Shown: positions 8,718-19,627, counted from the first letter of the stretch. The stretch is 52,324 nucleotides of DNA from Hyphomicrobiaceae bacterium (GCA_947472885.1 CANJBX010000025.1:1-52324), one strand, 5' to 3'. Notes: generated from the sequence alone by a model not told the origin. Translations and numbers: made by a program.

Positions 8718-9743
8718 GTGGACGAACTCTGGACCACCTATCTCTGGCCGTTGATCGTCATGGTGGCGCAGAGCGTCCTCATGCTCGTCGTACTGCTGAT
8801 CGCCATTGCGTACATTCTCTATGCCGACCGCAAGATCTGGGCAGCCGTGCAGTTGCGCCGTGGCCCGAATGTCGTTGGCCCGTGGGGCCTGCTGCAATCC
8901 TTCGCCGACTTGCTGAAGTTCGTCCTCAAGGAGCCGACCATTCCGGCAGGCGCCAACAAGGGTGTCTTCCTGCTGGCGCCGTTCGTCACTTGCGTGCTGG
9001 CGCTTGCGGCCTGGGCCGTCATTCCGGTCAGCGCCGGCTGGCTGATTGCGGACATCAACGTCGGCGTTCTCTATATCTTCGCGATCTCGTCGCTGATGGT
9101 CTACGGCGTCATCATGGCGGGCTGGGCGTCGAACTCGAAATATCCCTTCCTCGCCGCGCTGCGTTCCGCCGCGCAGATGGTGTCCTACGAAGTCTCCATC
9201 GGTTTCGTCATCATCACCGTCTTGCTCTGCGTCGGCTCGCTGAACCTCACCGAAGTCGTCGAGGCGCAGGATGGCAAGTACGGCATGTTCGGCTGGTACT
9301 GGCTGCCGCTGTTTCCGATGTTCGTCATCTTCTTTGTGTCGGCGCTCGCGGAAACCAACCGTCCGCCGTTCGATCTCGTCGAGGCGGAATCCGAACTCGT
9401 CGCGGGATTCATGGTCGAATACGGCTCGACGCCCTACATGATGTTCATGCTGGGCGAATACGTCGCCATCGCGACGATGTGCGCCATGGGCACGATCCTG
9501 TTCCTCGGCGGCTGGCTTCCGCCATTCCAGGTCGCGCCGTTTACGTGGGTGCCGGGCATCGTGTGGTTCCTGCTCAAGCTGCTGTTCATTTTCTTCATGT
9601 TCGCCTTGGTCAAGGCGTTCGTGCCGCGCTACCGCTACGACCAGTTGATGCGTCTGGGCTGGAAGGTGTTTTTGCCGGCCTCGCTGGCAATGGTTGTGAT
9701 CGTCGCGGGTGTGCTGCAATACGCCAACCTGGCGCCGAAGTGA
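8718..9743 (+). CDS. nuoH: NADH-quinone oxidoreductase subunit H
   Basis: This 341-residue integral subunit has eight or nine membrane helices, joins the peripheral and membrane arms, and lines the quinone tunnel. Family marks are [20 protein letters not shown], the loop [20 protein letters not shown] with the following SYEVS, and the acidic loop [20 protein letters not shown]. The start is GTG at 8718, four bases past the nuoG stop. The resulting N-terminus [12 protein letters not shown] is normal for the family and no ATG lies close by. Confidence 0.96.
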   Translation: MDELWTTYLWPLIVMVAQSVLMLVVLLIAIAYILYADRKIWAAVQLRRGPNVVGPWGLLQSFADLLKFVLKEPTIPAGANKGVFLLAPFVTCVLALAAWAVIPVSAGWLIADINVGVLYIFAISSLMVYGVIMAGWASNSKYPFLAALRSAAQMVSYEVSIGFVIITVLLCVGSLNLTEVVEAQDGKYGMFGWYWLPLFPMFVIFFVSALAETNRPPFDLVEAESELVAGFMVEYGSTPYMMFMLGEYVAIATMCAMGTILFLGGWLPPFQVAPFTWVPGIVWFLLKLLFIFFMFALVKAFVPRYRYDQLMRLGWKVFLPASLAMVVIVAGVLQYANLAPK

Positions 9744-9750
9744 GGTTGCG

Positions 9751-10239
9751 ATGAGACTTGATCAAACCGCACGCGGGATTTTCTTCTGGGAGTTCGTCTT
9801 GGCCATTGGCCTGACGATGCGTTACTTCTTCAAGCCGAAGGCGACGCTGAACTATCCGCACGAGAAGGGCCCGATCTCGCCGCGCTTCCGTGGCGAGCAT
9901 GTGCTGCGCCGCTATCCGAACGGCGAAGAGCGCTGCATCGCCTGCAAGCTGTGTGAGGCGATCTGCCCGGCGCAGGCGATCACGATTGAAGCCGGTCCGC
10001 GCCGCAATGACGGCACGCGCCGCACCACGCGCTACGATATCGACATGGTGAAGTGCATCTACTGCGGCCTGTGTCAGGAAGCCTGTCCGGTCGATGCCAT
10101 CGTCGAGGGGCCGAACTTCGAGTTCGCGACCGAGACGCGCGAAGAACTCTACTACGACAAGGAACGTCTACTGGCCAATGGCGATCGCTGGGAACGCGAG
10201 ATCGCCAAGAACATCGCGCTCGACGCGCCGTATCGGTGA
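9751..10239 (+). CDS. nuoI: NADH-quinone oxidoreductase subunit I
   Basis: This 162-residue ferredoxin-like subunit has two [4Fe-4S] clusters (N6a and N6b) that carry electrons from the NADH module towards NuoB. Both C-x2-C-x2-C-x3-CP motifs are plain: [12 protein letters not shown] and [12 protein letters not shown], about 40 residues apart. The ATG at 9751 ([15 protein letters not shown]) gives the usual length and amphipathic N-terminus; the in-frame ATG at 9709 lies inside nuoH and is rejected. It starts seven bases after nuoH. Confidence 0.96.
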   Translation: MRLDQTARGIFFWEFVLAIGLTMRYFFKPKATLNYPHEKGPISPRFRGEHVLRRYPNGEERCIACKLCEAICPAQAITIEAGPRRNDGTRRTTRYDIDMVKCIYCGLCQEACPVDAIVEGPNFEFATETREELYYDKERLLANGDRWEREIAKNIALDAPYR

Positions 10240-10246
10240 TCCAACG

Positions 10247-10861
10247 ATGATCCTTCCGGCACTCTTTTTCTATTTGTTCGCGGGCGTCTGCGTCGCCTCC
10301 GCGTTCATGGTCATTGCGTCGAGGAACCCGGTTCATTCCGTGCTGTTCCTGATCCTGACGTTCGTCAATGCGTCGGGACTGTTCATGCTGCTCGGCGCGG
10401 AATTCCTGGCGATGATCCTGATCGTCGTCTACGTCGGCGCGGTCGCCGTGCTGTTCCTGTTCGTCGTCATGATGCTGGATGTCGATTTTGTCGAATTACG
10501 TCAGGGCTTTCTGAATTACCTGCCGGTCGGCGCGCTGGTTGGCATCGTGGTCCTGATCGAACTCATGCTGGTCCTGGGCGGCGCGGTCATCAGCCCCGGC
10601 GCGGCGAAGTCCATCGTCACGCCGATTCCGCAGGACATCAGCAACACCGGGGCGCTCGGCCTCGTACTCTATACGCGCTACATTTACTTCTTCCAGGCGG
10701 CAGGACTTATCCTGCTGGTCGCCATGATCGGGGCCATCGTCCTGACCCTGCATCATCGGCCAAGCGCCAAGCGCCAGAGCATTCCCGCGCAGAACGCGCG
10801 CAACACCGCGAATTCCATTGAGGTGCGCAAGGTCGCGTCGGGTGAGGGGCTGCAACCATGA
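10247..10861 (+). CDS. nuoJ: NADH-quinone oxidoreductase subunit J
   Basis: This 204-residue membrane subunit has five predicted helices. The conserved stretch includes [20 protein letters not shown] and [20 protein letters not shown]; the latter holds the flexible helix 3 that contacts the quinone-coupled proton path. The start at 10247 ([11 protein letters not shown]) is chosen over the upstream frame beginning at 10094, which overlaps nuoI. A hydrophilic tail of about 35 residues follows the last helix. It overlaps nuoK by four bases. Confidence 0.95.
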   Translation: MILPALFFYLFAGVCVASAFMVIASRNPVHSVLFLILTFVNASGLFMLLGAEFLAMILIVVYVGAVAVLFLFVVMMLDVDFVELRQGFLNYLPVGALVGIVVLIELMLVLGGAVISPGAAKSIVTPIPQDISNTGALGLVLYTRYIYFFQAAGLILLVAMIGAIVLTLHHRPSAKRQSIPAQNARNTANSIEVRKVASGEGLQP

Positions 10862-11166
10862 TTATCGGGCTCGGCCATTACCTCACCCTCGCCGCGATCC
10901 TGTTCACGCTCGGGATCTTCGGCATATTCCTCAACCGCAAGAACGTCATCGTCATCCTGATGTCGATCGAACTCATCCTGCTGGCGGTCAACATCAACTT
11001 CGTGGCGTTCTCATCATTCCTTGGAGATCTCGTCGGGCAGGTGTTCGCGCTCCTCGTACTGACGGTCGCGGCGGCGGAAGCCGCCATCGGGCTTGCGATC
11101 CTTGTCGTGTTCTATCGCAATCGCGGGTCGATTGCGGTTGAAGACATCAATCTGATGAAGGGCTAA
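10858..11166 (+). CDS. nuoK: NADH-quinone oxidoreductase subunit K
   Basis: This 102-residue, three-helix membrane subunit resembles MrpC-type antiporter subunits. [20 protein letters not shown] carries the conserved glutamate of helix 2, and [19 protein letters not shown] carries the second membrane glutamate. Length is typical. Its ATG overlaps the nuoJ stop. It is separated from nuoL by 62 bases that hold a palindromic element, the only sizeable gap in the second half of the operon. Confidence 0.96.
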   Translation: MIIGLGHYLTLAAILFTLGIFGIFLNRKNVIVILMSIELILLAVNINFVAFSSFLGDLVGQVFALLVLTVAAAEAAIGLAILVVFYRNRGSIAVEDINLMKG

Positions 11167-11213
11167 CGCATGTCGCGGCAAAGTGCCCAACGGTTTTCCG
11201 GAAACGACATGCG
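11167..11213. repeat. Palindromic intergenic element between nuoK and nuoL
   Basis: Perfect 9-bp inverted arms CGCATGTCG (11167-11175) and CGACATGCG (11205-11213) enclose a core with AAAGTGCCCAACGGTTTTCC. This composition and the GCATG...CATGC ends resemble the small palindromic elements scattered between genes in Rhizobiales genomes; the resemblance is from memory and not from a search. It begins directly after the nuoK stop and could fold in the nuo mRNA between the two cistrons. No T-run follows, so it is not a standard terminator. Confidence 0.6.
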
Positions 11214-11228
11214 TCGGGACAACAACTG

Positions 11229-13304
11229 ATGTATCAGGCCATCGTATTTCTGCCCCTTCTGGGCTTTGTGCTGGCGGCGATCATCGCCATTGCCGGCGCT
11301 CGGGCGCGCAATCCCGGCGGCGGGCCGGAAGAACACGGCCATGACTCCGGCCATGGCGCCCAGAGTCACGATGCGCACGCGCATGACGCCCATGGCGACG
11401 ATCACGGTCATGGTCCGGTCGAGCCAGCGGCGATGGGTTCGCGCGCGGCGGAACTGATCACGACGACGCTGCTGTTTGTCTCCTGCGCGCTGTCGTGGAT
11501 CGCGTTCGTGCAGGTCGGGCTGTTCCATCAGGACGCCCATGTGCGGATGCTGCCGTTCATCTTCTCCGGCGATCTCAAGGTCGAGTGGGCGCTGCGCATC
11601 GACACGCTGACGGCGGTGATGCTGGTCGTCGTCACCACCGTGTCGTCGCTCGTGCACCTCTATTCCATCGGCTACATGGCCGAGGACCCGTACCGCCCGC
11701 GCTTCATGGCGTACCTGTCGCTGTTCACCTTCGCCATGCTGATGCTGGTGACGTCGGACAACCTCGTCCAGATGTTCTTCGGCTGGGAAGGCGTCGGTCT
11801 CGCCAGCTACCTGCTGATCGGTTTCTGGTACCAGAAGCCGGAAGCCAATGCGGCAGCGATCAAGGCCTTCGTGGTCAACCGCGTCGGCGACTTCGGCTTC
11901 GCGCTCGGCATCTTCGCGCTGTTCATGGTGACGGGTGCGGTCGATTTCGAGACGATCTTTGCGCAGGCGCCGGCGCTGACGGGAAAGACCATCCATTTCC
12001 TGAGCTGGAACTTCGACATGCTGACGGTGATCTGCCTGATGCTGTTCGTTGGCGCCATGGGCAAGTCGGCGCAGTTCCTGCTGCACACCTGGCTGCCGGA
12101 CGCGATGGAAGGTCCGACGCCGGTCTCCGCGCTCATTCACGCCGCGACGATGGTGACGGCCGGTGTGTTCATGGTGGCACGCCTGTCGCCGCTGTTTGAA
12201 CTCGCGCCAACCGCGCAAACCTTCGTGGTGTTCATCGGCGCGACGACGGCGCTGTTCGCTGCCACCGTTGGCCTCGTGCAGAACGACATCAAGCGCATTG
12301 TCGCTTATTCGACCTGTTCGCAGCTCGGCTACATGTTCGTCGCCATGGGCACCGGCGCTTACTCGGTCGGTATGTATCACCTGTTCACGCACGCCTTCTT
12401 CAAGGCGCTGCTGTTCCTGGGGTCGGGCTCGGTCATCCACGCGATGCACCACGAGCAGGACATCCGCAACATGGGCGGGCTCAAGGACAAGATCCCGTTC
12501 ACCTACTGGGCGATGACCATTGGCACGCTGGCGCTGACGGGATTCCCGTTCACTGCGGGCTACTTCTCCAAGGACGCCATCATCGAGGCGGCGTTCGCCA
12601 GCCATAATCCGATGGCGCTCTACGCGTTCCTCGCGACCACCATCGGCGCGCTGCTGACCGCGTTCTATTCGTGGCGTCTGGTGTTCAAGACGTTCCATGG
12701 CAAGCCGCACGACCAGAAGCACTACGATGCGGCGCATGAAAGCCCGCTGACCATGACCATTCCGCTCGCCGCGCTGGCGGCGGGGTCGCTGCTGGCCGGC
12801 TATCCGTTCAAGGAAATGTTCGTCGGTCATCACGGCGTCGAGGAGTTTTTCCGCGAGTCGCTCAAGTTCGTCGCGAGCAACCATATTCTTGAAGAGATGC
12901 ACCGCGTTCCATACTGGATTGCGATGCTGCCGACGCTGATGCTTGCCATCGGGTTTGGCACCGCATGGATCTTCTATATTCGCCGCCCGGATATTCCGGT
13001 CGAACTCGCGCGCCAGCACGACAGCCTCTACAAGTTCTTGCTCAACAAGTGGTACATCGACGAACTCTACGACTTCGTCTTCGTGCGGCCGGCCAAGTGG
13101 CTGGGCTATACGCTCTGGAAGAAGGGCGATGGCTGGCTGATTGACGGCTTTGGGCCGGATGGCGTGTCCGCGCGGGTGCTGGACGTGACGCGCAATGTCG
13201 TGCGCGTGCAGACCGGATACCTCTATCACTATGCCTTCACCATGCTGATCGGCGTCGCTGCGCTCGTGACCTGGTTCATGTTCTCGACCGGGGGGAGCCA
13301 CTGA
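11229..13304 (+). CDS. nuoL: NADH-quinone oxidoreductase subunit L
   Basis: This 691-residue subunit is the largest antiporter-like proton channel at the far end of the membrane arm. The Proton_antipo core runs from about residue 125 to 440, with the conserved [20 protein letters not shown], the lysine/histidine path ([20 protein letters not shown]) and [16 protein letters not shown] long amphipathic lateral helix and final span make up the C-terminus. Unusual is a hydrophilic insert after the first helix, residues 34-62, with nine histidines in 26 residues ([24 protein letters not shown]). It overlaps nuoM by one base (TGATG). Confidence 0.96.
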   Translation: MYQAIVFLPLLGFVLAAIIAIAGARARNPGGGPEEHGHDSGHGAQSHDAHAHDAHGDDHGHGPVEPAAMGSRAAELITTTLLFVSCALSWIAFVQVGLFHQDAHVRMLPFIFSGDLKVEWALRIDTLTAVMLVVVTTVSSLVHLYSIGYMAEDPYRPRFMAYLSLFTFAMLMLVTSDNLVQMFFGWEGVGLASYLLIGFWYQKPEANAAAIKAFVVNRVGDFGFALGIFALFMVTGAVDFETIFAQAPALTGKTIHFLSWNFDMLTVICLMLFVGAMGKSAQFLLHTWLPDAMEGPTPVSALIHAATMVTAGVFMVARLSPLFELAPTAQTFVVFIGATTALFAATVGLVQNDIKRIVAYSTCSQLGYMFVAMGTGAYSVGMYHLFTHAFFKALLFLGSGSVIHAMHHEQDIRNMGGLKDKIPFTYWAMTIGTLALTGFPFTAGYFSKDAIIEAAFASHNPMALYAFLATTIGALLTAFYSWRLVFKTFHGKPHDQKHYDAAHESPLTMTIPLAALAAGSLLAGYPFKEMFVGHHGVEEFFRESLKFVASNHILEEMHRVPYWIAMLPTLMLAIGFGTAWIFYIRRPDIPVELARQHDSLYKFLLNKWYIDELYDFVFVRPAKWLGYTLWKKGDGWLIDGFGPDGVSARVLDVTRNVVRVQTGYLYHYAFTMLIGVAALVTWFMFSTGGSH

Positions 13305-14806
13305 TGGCGAGCTGGCCGATCCTTTCGATCACGACTTTCCTGCCGCTCGTCGGCGCGCTGTTCATCATGATGCTGAACGGCGAGGACGAGAGCGGCAAGC
13401 GCAATGCGCGCTGGGTCGCGCTATGGGCGACCATCGTCACCTTTGCCGTCTCGCTGATGATGCTGGCGCGCTTCGATGGCGCTTCGGCGGAATTCCAGTT
13501 CGTCGAGAAGCAGCCGTGGCTCGCCGGCACCATCATCTACCACATGGGCGTCGATGGCATTTCCTTCCCGCTGGTGATGCTGACGACTGCGATACTGCCG
13601 ATCTGCATCATTGCAAGCTGGCAATCGATCCAGGTGCGGGTGAAGGAATACATGATCGCGTTTCTGGTGCTTGAAACGCTGATGATAGGCACGTTCTCCG
13701 CGCTCGATCTGGTCCTGTTCTATCTGTTCTTCGAAGGCGGCCTTATTCCGATGTTCCTCATCATCGGCGTGTGGGGCGGGCCGCGCCGTGTCTACGCCAG
13801 TTTCAAGTTCTTCCTCTACACGCTGCTCGGCTCAGTGCTGATGCTGCTCGCCATCATGGCGATGTACTGGTCGGCCGGTACGACCGACATCGTGGCGCTG
13901 CTGAAGTTCAAGTTCTCGTACTCGTTGCAGGTCTGGGCGTGGCTGGCGTTCTTTGCCTCGCTGGCGGTGAAGATGCCGATGTGGCCGGTCCACACATGGC
14001 TTCCCGACGCCCATGTCGAAGCGCCGACGGCGGGTTCGGTCGTGCTGGCGGCGATCCTCCTGAAGATGGGCGGTTACGGCTTCCTGCGGTTCTCGCTGCC
14101 GATGTTTCCGGAAGCGTCGGTGCTGTTCGCGCCGCTGGTGTTCGGCCTCTCGGTCATCGCGATCATCTATACGTCGCTCGTCGCGATGATGCAGGAGGAC
14201 GTCAAGAAGCTGATTGCCTATTCGTCGGTCGCGCACATGGGCTTTGTCACCATGGGCATCTTCGCGATGACCACGCAGGGCGTCGCCGGTGGCGTGTTCC
14301 AGATGATTTCGCATGGCATCGTGTCGGGCGCGCTCTTCCTGTGCGTCGGCGTGGTCTATGACCGCATGCACACCCGCGAGATCGCGGCCTATGGCGGACT
14401 CGTGAACCGGATGCCGCTGTTTGCCGCCGTGTTCCTGATCTTCACGCTGGCCAATGTCGGTCTGCCGGGCACGTCGGGCTTCGTCGGCGAATTCCTGACA
14501 TTGATCGGCACGTTCAAGGTCAACACCTGGGTCGCCTCGCTCGCGACCATCGGCGTTATCCTGTCGGCCTGCTACGCGCTGTGGCTCTATCGCAAGATGG
14601 TGTTCGGCCAGCTGACCAAGCCGGCGCTGCTGACGATCCGCGACCTGACACCGCGCGAAATCCTGATTTTTGTTCCGCTGGTGGTGCTGACGATCCTGTT
14701 CGGCATCTATCCGAAGCCGGTACTCGACATGTCGGCGGCGTCCGTGAGTGCGCTTGTCGATAATCTGCAGACTTCCGCCAAGAAGTCCGTGGCGAAGGGA
14801 AAATAA
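13304..14806 (+). CDS. nuoM: NADH-quinone oxidoreductase subunit M
   Basis: This 500-residue antiporter-like membrane subunit is the middle proton channel. Recognisable segments are [16 protein letters not shown], the conserved glutamate in [20 protein letters not shown], the [20 protein letters not shown] loop and [15 protein letters not shown]. About 14 membrane spans are expected and the length is normal. The start codon overlaps the nuoL stop. The C-terminus is lysine-rich (KKSVAKGK). Nine bases separate it from nuoN. Confidence 0.96.
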   Translation: MASWPILSITTFLPLVGALFIMMLNGEDESGKRNARWVALWATIVTFAVSLMMLARFDGASAEFQFVEKQPWLAGTIIYHMGVDGISFPLVMLTTAILPICIIASWQSIQVRVKEYMIAFLVLETLMIGTFSALDLVLFYLFFEGGLIPMFLIIGVWGGPRRVYASFKFFLYTLLGSVLMLLAIMAMYWSAGTTDIVALLKFKFSYSLQVWAWLAFFASLAVKMPMWPVHTWLPDAHVEAPTAGSVVLAAILLKMGGYGFLRFSLPMFPEASVLFAPLVFGLSVIAIIYTSLVAMMQEDVKKLIAYSSVAHMGFVTMGIFAMTTQGVAGGVFQMISHGIVSGALFLCVGVVYDRMHTREIAAYGGLVNRMPLFAAVFLIFTLANVGLPGTSGFVGEFLTLIGTFKVNTWVASLATIGVILSACYALWLYRKMVFGQLTKPALLTIRDLTPREILIFVPLVVLTILFGIYPKPVLDMSAASVSALVDNLQTSAKKSVAKGK

Positions 14807-14815
14807 GAGATCGCT

Positions 14816-16249
14816 ATGACGGAGACATTCCAGTTCGCTGCGCTCGCGCCGGTCCTGCCGGAAATCTCGCTCGCCGTCGGCGCCATGGTGCTGCTGATGT
14901 TCGGTGCGGTCATGAAGGATCGCGCGCTGAACTTCGTCAGCGTGATGTCGATCCTGTTGCTGCTGGCGGTCGGCTATTGGGTTTCCACCATGCCGTCGGA
15001 CAAGGCGGCGATGGGCGGCAGCTTCATCTCGGACGACTTCGGCCGCTTCATGAAGGTGCTGACCCTGACGGGTTCGGCCTTCGCGATCCTGCTGGCGCGC
15101 GGCTTCCTGACCGCGCCGGGCAGGGTTCTGTTTGAATTTCCAATCCTGATCGTGTTGGCGACCACCGGCATGATGATCATGATATCGGCCGGCGACCTGA
15201 TCGCGCTCTACCTCGGCCTCGAACTGATGAGCCTGTCGCTCTATGTCGTCGCCGCCATCGACCGCGAGAATGTCCGCTCGACCGAAGCCGGCCTCAAGTA
15301 TTTCGTCCTCGGCGCGCTGTCGTCGGGCATGCTGCTGTACGGCGCGTCGCTGGTCTACGGCTTCACCGGCACCGTGAATTTCGCGGGCATCGCCAAGGAA
15401 GCCACCCACGGCGGCGTCGGTCTCACCATCGGCCTTGTGTTCGTGCTTGCCGGCCTGTGCTTCAAGGTCTCCGCCGTGCCGTTCCACATGTGGACGCCGG
15501 ACGTGTACGAGGGCGCGCCGACGCCCGTCACGGCCTTCTTCGCCGCTGCGCCCAAGGTCGCTGCCATGGCGCTGTTCGTGCGTGTTGCGCTGACGGCCTT
15601 TCCGACGATTGCGCCGCAGTGGCAGCAGATCATTGTGTTCGTGTCGATTGCCTCGATGGTGCTCGGCGCCTTCGCCGCCATCGGGCAGACCAACATCAAG
15701 CGGCTGATGGGTTATTCGTCCATCGGCCACATGGGCTTTGCGCTGGTCGGGCTTGCCTCCGGCACCGCCGACGGTGTCCAGGGCGTGCTGGTCTACATGG
15801 CGATCTACATGACCATGACGCTCGGTACCTTCGCCTGCATCCTGGCGATGCGCCGCGAGGGCGGCAGCGTCGAGACTATTTCCGATCTCGCGGGCCTGTC
15901 GCGCACCAATCCCGCGCTGGCATTTTTCCTCGCCATGCTGATGTTCTCGCTGGCCGGCATTCCGCCGCTCGCGGGCTTTTTCGCCAAGCTCTATGTGTTC
16001 CTCGCGGCCATCAAAGCGGGCATGTTCACGCTGTCGGTTATTGGCGTGCTGGCGAGCGTGGTTGGCGCTTACTACTACCTGCGTATCGTCAAGGTGATGT
16101 ATTTCGACGAACCGGCGCAGGCCTTCGCGCCGATGCGCGGCGAACTCAAGCTGGTGCTGGCGATCAGCGGCCTCCTTGTGCTGCTGTTCTTCATCTATCC
16201 GAGCCCGCTGGTGAATGCTGCCGCGGTTGCGGCGAAGTCACTGTTCTAG
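14816..16249 (+). CDS. nuoN: NADH-quinone oxidoreductase subunit N
   Basis: This is the 477-residue third antiporter-like channel, next to NuoK in the membrane arm. Family marks are [20 protein letters not shown] with the key glutamate, [36 protein letters not shown] and [19 protein letters not shown]. It ends the nuo gene set; birA follows three bases after the stop, so birA and rnj probably share the transcript. Confidence 0.96.
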   Translation: MTETFQFAALAPVLPEISLAVGAMVLLMFGAVMKDRALNFVSVMSILLLLAVGYWVSTMPSDKAAMGGSFISDDFGRFMKVLTLTGSAFAILLARGFLTAPGRVLFEFPILIVLATTGMMIMISAGDLIALYLGLELMSLSLYVVAAIDRENVRSTEAGLKYFVLGALSSGMLLYGASLVYGFTGTVNFAGIAKEATHGGVGLTIGLVFVLAGLCFKVSAVPFHMWTPDVYEGAPTPVTAFFAAAPKVAAMALFVRVALTAFPTIAPQWQQIIVFVSIASMVLGAFAAIGQTNIKRLMGYSSIGHMGFALVGLASGTADGVQGVLVYMAIYMTMTLGTFACILAMRREGGSVETISDLAGLSRTNPALAFFLAMLMFSLAGIPPLAGFFAKLYVFLAAIKAGMFTLSVIGVLASVVGAYYYLRIVKVMYFDEPAQAFAPMRGELKLVLAISGLLVLLFFIYPSPLVNAAAVAAKSLF

Positions 16250-16252
16250 AAT

Positions 16253-17020
16253 ATGGAGCTTGATAACGCTGCGGCCAAGGCCGGCGTCAGGCTCATCACG
16301 CTCGACGAAGTCGGTTCTACCAACGCCCATGCGCTGAACGAAGCCCGGCAGGGCGAGCGTGGTCCTCTGTGGGTCGTGGCGCGCACCCAGTCCGCCGGAC
16401 GCGGGCGGCGCGGCCGGGCTTGGGTTTCAAAACCCGGCAATCTCTACGCCACGCTGCTGCTGACCGATCCGGCCCCGGCCAGACACCTGCCGCAGCTTTC
16501 GTTTGTCACGGCGCTGGCAGTCCACGACGCGCTCTGTGAAGCCGCGCCGATGCTCGGGCCGCGCCTGACCTTGAAGTGGCCGAACGACGTGTTGTGCGGG
16601 GGCGCCAAGCTGTCCGGCATTTTGCTGGAGGGGGAGGGCAATACGGTTGCGGTCGGGATCGGGGTCAACTGCGCCCATCATCCCGGCAATCTGGAATACC
16701 CGGCTACGGACCTCGCCACCGCAGGCGCGCTGGTCAGCGCGGACGGCTTGTTTACGGCCCTGTCACGGGCCATGGTGCCGCGCATTGCGCAATGGGAGCG
16801 CGGCGAGGGGCTTGCCTCGATCCGCGCCGACTGGCTCAAGCGGGCGGATGGATTAAACCGGACCGTGCGTGTCCGCCTGCACGACCGGGAACTGTCCGGC
16901 GTGTTTGAGGCGCTCGACGATCTCGGACGCCTTGTTCTTCGCCGTTCCGACGGCACCACCGAAACTGTCGCCGCCGGCGACGTATTTCCGCTGCACGCGG
17001 CTGGAGTTGATACTGCCTGA
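16253..17020 (+). CDS. birA: Biotin--[acetyl-CoA-carboxylase] ligase (monofunctional BirA)
   Basis: This 255-residue enzyme activates biotin as biotinyl-AMP and attaches it to the lysine of biotin carboxyl carrier protein. The adenylate loop GRGRRGR is at residues 49-55, KWPNDVL at 108-114, and KLSGILLEG with VGIGVN follow. The small C-terminal SH3-like domain spans about residues 205-255. There is no N-terminal winged helix, so this is the enzyme-only form and not the DNA-binding repressor. The ATG at 16253 lies just after nuoN, and the stop overlaps the RNase J start (TGATG). Confidence 0.93.
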   Translation: MELDNAAAKAGVRLITLDEVGSTNAHALNEARQGERGPLWVVARTQSAGRGRRGRAWVSKPGNLYATLLLTDPAPARHLPQLSFVTALAVHDALCEAAPMLGPRLTLKWPNDVLCGGAKLSGILLEGEGNTVAVGIGVNCAHHPGNLEYPATDLATAGALVSADGLFTALSRAMVPRIAQWERGEGLASIRADWLKRADGLNRTVRVRLHDRELSGVFEALDDLGRLVLRRSDGTTETVAAGDVFPLHAAGVDTA

Positions 17021-18690
17021 TGGCTAACCAAAAAGAAGAATTCGTTTTCGCCCCGCTCGGCGGCGTCGGCGAGATCGGCATGAACCTTGCGCTTTACGGC
17101 TACGGCTCGGAGCGTGCCAAGAAGTGGATCATCGTCGATTTCGGCGTTGCGTTCGGCGGCGAGGAGCAGCCGGGCGTCGATCTTATTATGCCGGACATCG
17201 CCTTCGCCGTGGCAGAGAAGAAGAACATCGCCGGCATCGTGCTGACGCATGCGCACGAAGATCATTTCGGTGCGCTGTTCGACCTGTGGCCGCGCCTGAA
17301 GGTGCCGGTCTATGCGACGCCGTTCACGGCGGCGCTGATCGAGGCCAAGCGGCAGTCGGAACCAAACGCGCCGGAAATCAAGGTCATCACGGTTCCGCTC
17401 AAGGGCAAGGTGACGCTCGGGCCGTTCGAAGTCGAGTTTGTGTCGGTCGCGCATTCGATCCCAGAATCCAACAGCCTCATCATCCGCACGCCGCTCGGAC
17501 CTGCGCTGCATACCGGCGACTGGAAGCTCGACCCGACGCCGTTGATCGGTGAACCGACCGACGAGGCGCGGCTGCGCGCGCTTGGTGACGAAGGCTGTAT
17601 CGCTTTCATCGGCGATTCCACCAATGCCGTCCGTGAGGGCCGCTCGCCATCGGAAACCGACGTGGCGAAGACGCTGACCGAACTCGTGCGTAGTGCGCCG
17701 TCGCGGGTCGCCGTGACAACGTTTGCCTCCAACATCGCACGCATTCGCGCCGTCGCGCTGGCGGCGCAGGCCTGCGAGCGTGAAGTGGTGGTGGTCGGCC
17801 GCGCCATGGAGCGGCTTGTGCAGGTTGCGCGCGAAACCGGCTATCTGGATGGGGTGCAGGATTTCCGCCCCGCCAATGCCTACGGCTACCTGCCGCCGGA
17901 CAAGGTGGTGGCGATCTGCACCGGCAGCCAGGGCGAGCCGCGCGCCGCGCTGTCGCGCATTGCGCAGGACGATCATCCCGAAGTGACCTTCGCGCAGGGC
18001 GACCGGGTGATCTTTTCGTCGCGCGCGATTCCCGGCAACGAAAAGGCCATCGGCCGTGTCATCAATGGGCTGATCGAGCAGGGCATCGAGGTCATTACCG
18101 ACCGGACCCATCTCGTGCATGTCTCCGGCCATCCGCGTGTGGCGGAAATGGAAGATATGTACCGCTGGGTACGGCCGAAGATTGCGGTGCCGGTGCATGG
18201 CGAGGCACTGCATCTTTCCGAACACGCCAAGATCGCCCGCCGTTGCGGCGTCGAGGATGTCATTCGCTGCAAGAACGGCGATGTGATCCGGCTGGCGCCG
18301 GGTCCGGCCAAGAAGATCGATGAAATCCGTGCCGGCACGCTCTACAAGGATGGCCGTCTGATTATTGACGGAAAGGCCGCTGCGGTCAGCGACCGCCGCA
18401 AGCTCAGTGCGGTCGGCGTCGTCGCGGTGTCGCTGGTGCTGGACGACAAGGGCGAACTGCTGGCGGACCCGGAAGTCGATTTGTTGGGCATTCCTGAGCG
18501 CAACGCGGCCGGGGAATCCATCGAGGACATTGTCTATAATGCGGTTGTAGATACGGCGGAGAACCTGCCGAAGGCACGCAAGCGCGATCCCGACGCTATC
18601 GCGGAATCCGTGCGCCGCGCGGCGCGGGCGGCGGTCGCGAACGACTGGGGCAAGAAGCCGGTGTGCATCGTTCACGTTTTGAAGGCGTGA
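17020..18690 (+). CDS. rnj: Ribonuclease J
   Basis: This 556-residue metallo-beta-lactamase/beta-CASP ribonuclease acts in rRNA maturation and mRNA decay. The zinc motif THAHEDHFGA places HAHEDH at residues 77-82; HSIPESN and HTGDWKLDPTP supply later ligands. The beta-CASP domain covers about 200-390 (TTFASNIARI, TGSQGEPRAALSRI), followed by VSGHPRVAEMEDMYRWVRPK. A C-terminal domain of about 100 residues is as expected. Starting by overlap with birA after nuoN is a common alphaproteobacterial arrangement. Confidence 0.93.
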   Translation: MANQKEEFVFAPLGGVGEIGMNLALYGYGSERAKKWIIVDFGVAFGGEEQPGVDLIMPDIAFAVAEKKNIAGIVLTHAHEDHFGALFDLWPRLKVPVYATPFTAALIEAKRQSEPNAPEIKVITVPLKGKVTLGPFEVEFVSVAHSIPESNSLIIRTPLGPALHTGDWKLDPTPLIGEPTDEARLRALGDEGCIAFIGDSTNAVREGRSPSETDVAKTLTELVRSAPSRVAVTTFASNIARIRAVALAAQACEREVVVVGRAMERLVQVARETGYLDGVQDFRPANAYGYLPPDKVVAICTGSQGEPRAALSRIAQDDHPEVTFAQGDRVIFSSRAIPGNEKAIGRVINGLIEQGIEVITDRTHLVHVSGHPRVAEMEDMYRWVRPKIAVPVHGEALHLSEHAKIARRCGVEDVIRCKNGDVIRLAPGPAKKIDEIRAGTLYKDGRLIIDGKAAAVSDRRKLSAVGVVAVSLVLDDKGELLADPEVDLLGIPERNAAGESIEDIVYNAVVDTAENLPKARKRDPDAIAESVRRAARAAVANDWGKKPVCIVHVLKA

Positions 18691-18712
18691 CGCAGGGCTA
18701 ACGGAGACCACG

Positions 18713-19117
18713 ATGATCGGGCGATTGAACCATGTCGCGATAGCGGTCCACGACATCGACAAGGCGGCGAAGGTCTATCGTGAAACGCTGTCGGCGGAAG
18801 TGTCCGGCAAGGTTCCTCTGCCCGAACACGGTGTGACGACCGTGTTCGTGATCTTGCCGAACACCAAGATCGAGTTGCTTGAGCCGCTGGGCGACAAGTC
18901 GCCGCTCACAAAGTTTCTCGAACGCAACGCCGACGGCGGCATTCATCATATCTGCTACGAGGTCGATGACATTATTGCCGCGCGCGATCAGCTCAAGGCC
19001 AAAGGCGCGCGCGTTCTGGGTGACGGCCAGCCCAAGATCGGCGCGCACGGCAAGCCGGTGCTGTTCCTGCATCCCAAGGATTTTTGCGGTACGCTGGTCG
19101 AACTCGAACAGACGTAA
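18713..19117 (+). CDS. mce: Methylmalonyl-CoA epimerase
   Basis: This 134-residue vicinal-oxygen-chelate protein interconverts (2R)- and (2S)-methylmalonyl-CoA on the propionyl-CoA to succinyl-CoA route. Two glyoxalase-type half-modules are seen. Metal-ligand candidates are His7 (LNHVAIAV), the HHICYEVDD pair near residue 81, and the glutamate in GTLVELEQT at the end. The motif GDGQPKIGAHGKPVLFLHPK is typical of the family. An AACGGAGA ribosome-binding stretch precedes the ATG. It lies 22 bases after rnj. Confidence 0.9.
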   Translation: MIGRLNHVAIAVHDIDKAAKVYRETLSAEVSGKVPLPEHGVTTVFVILPNTKIELLEPLGDKSPLTKFLERNADGGIHHICYEVDDIIAARDQLKAKGARVLGDGQPKIGAHGKPVLFLHPKDFCGTLVELEQT

Positions 19118-19147
19118 GCGCGTCAGCTACAGAGAGAAAGCCACACC

Positions 19148-19420
19148 GTGTCCTGGGTCACTGTTGCCGCGATCTATTTCATCAGCTGGTGGGTGGTGCT
19201 GTTTGCCGTGCTGCCGTTCGGCGTGCGCTCGCAGCAGGAAAGCGGCAGCGTGGAAGAGGGCACCGATCCGGGCGCGCCGGTCTTGCCGCGATTGCTGTCG
19301 AAGATCATCTGGACCACGGTGGTGACGACTGTGCTGTTCGTCGGTTTCTATTCGCTGTTTGCGTTTAGAATTGTGACCTTCGAAGGCATCGCCAACATGT
19401 TCGGCATGCCGGGCCGATAA
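19148..19420 (+). CDS. DUF1467 family membrane protein
   Basis: This 90-residue protein has two membrane spans, residues 3-25 (VTVAAIYFISWWVVLFAVLP) and about 55-75 (WTTVVTTVLFVGFYSLF). Between them is the conserved cytosol-facing FGVRSQQE...GTDPGAP loop. That pattern marks DUF1467, a small inner-membrane family common in alphaproteobacteria and often placed between mce and proS. The function is unknown. The start is GTG at 19148 with AGAGAGAAAG upstream; no ATG fits. It ends the transcript that began at nuo or birA. Confidence 0.85.
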   Translation: MSWVTVAAIYFISWWVVLFAVLPFGVRSQQESGSVEEGTDPGAPVLPRLLSKIIWTTVVTTVLFVGFYSLFAFRIVTFEGIANMFGMPGR

Positions 19421-19627
19421 CGCCGTGCCGCTAGTGCCGGCTGCGCCGAACCTTGCGGATGCGTTGGGATGACGGTGCTGCGCCGTAAGGGTTTTGCTGA
19501 CAGCTCCCGCCGACGTTACTGACACTCGCCAGATGCTGCTCGAAGGTGGCAAAGCCGCAGCGCTGCGGGCCGCCCTTCATCATCTAGTGGGCACACCATG
19601 GGTGGGGCGCGGCCACACAAAGAAAAA

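Noticed and set aside
6525-9719. Very long minus-strand open frame (1064 codons) opposite nuoG-nuoH, and similar ones at 4597-6621, 11163-13301, 13832-15730 and 16678-18762
   Set aside because: These are mirror frames of GC-rich coding sequence. They are rich in Arg, His, Asp and Gln with no domains or ribosome sites, and the plus-strand genes there are certain.
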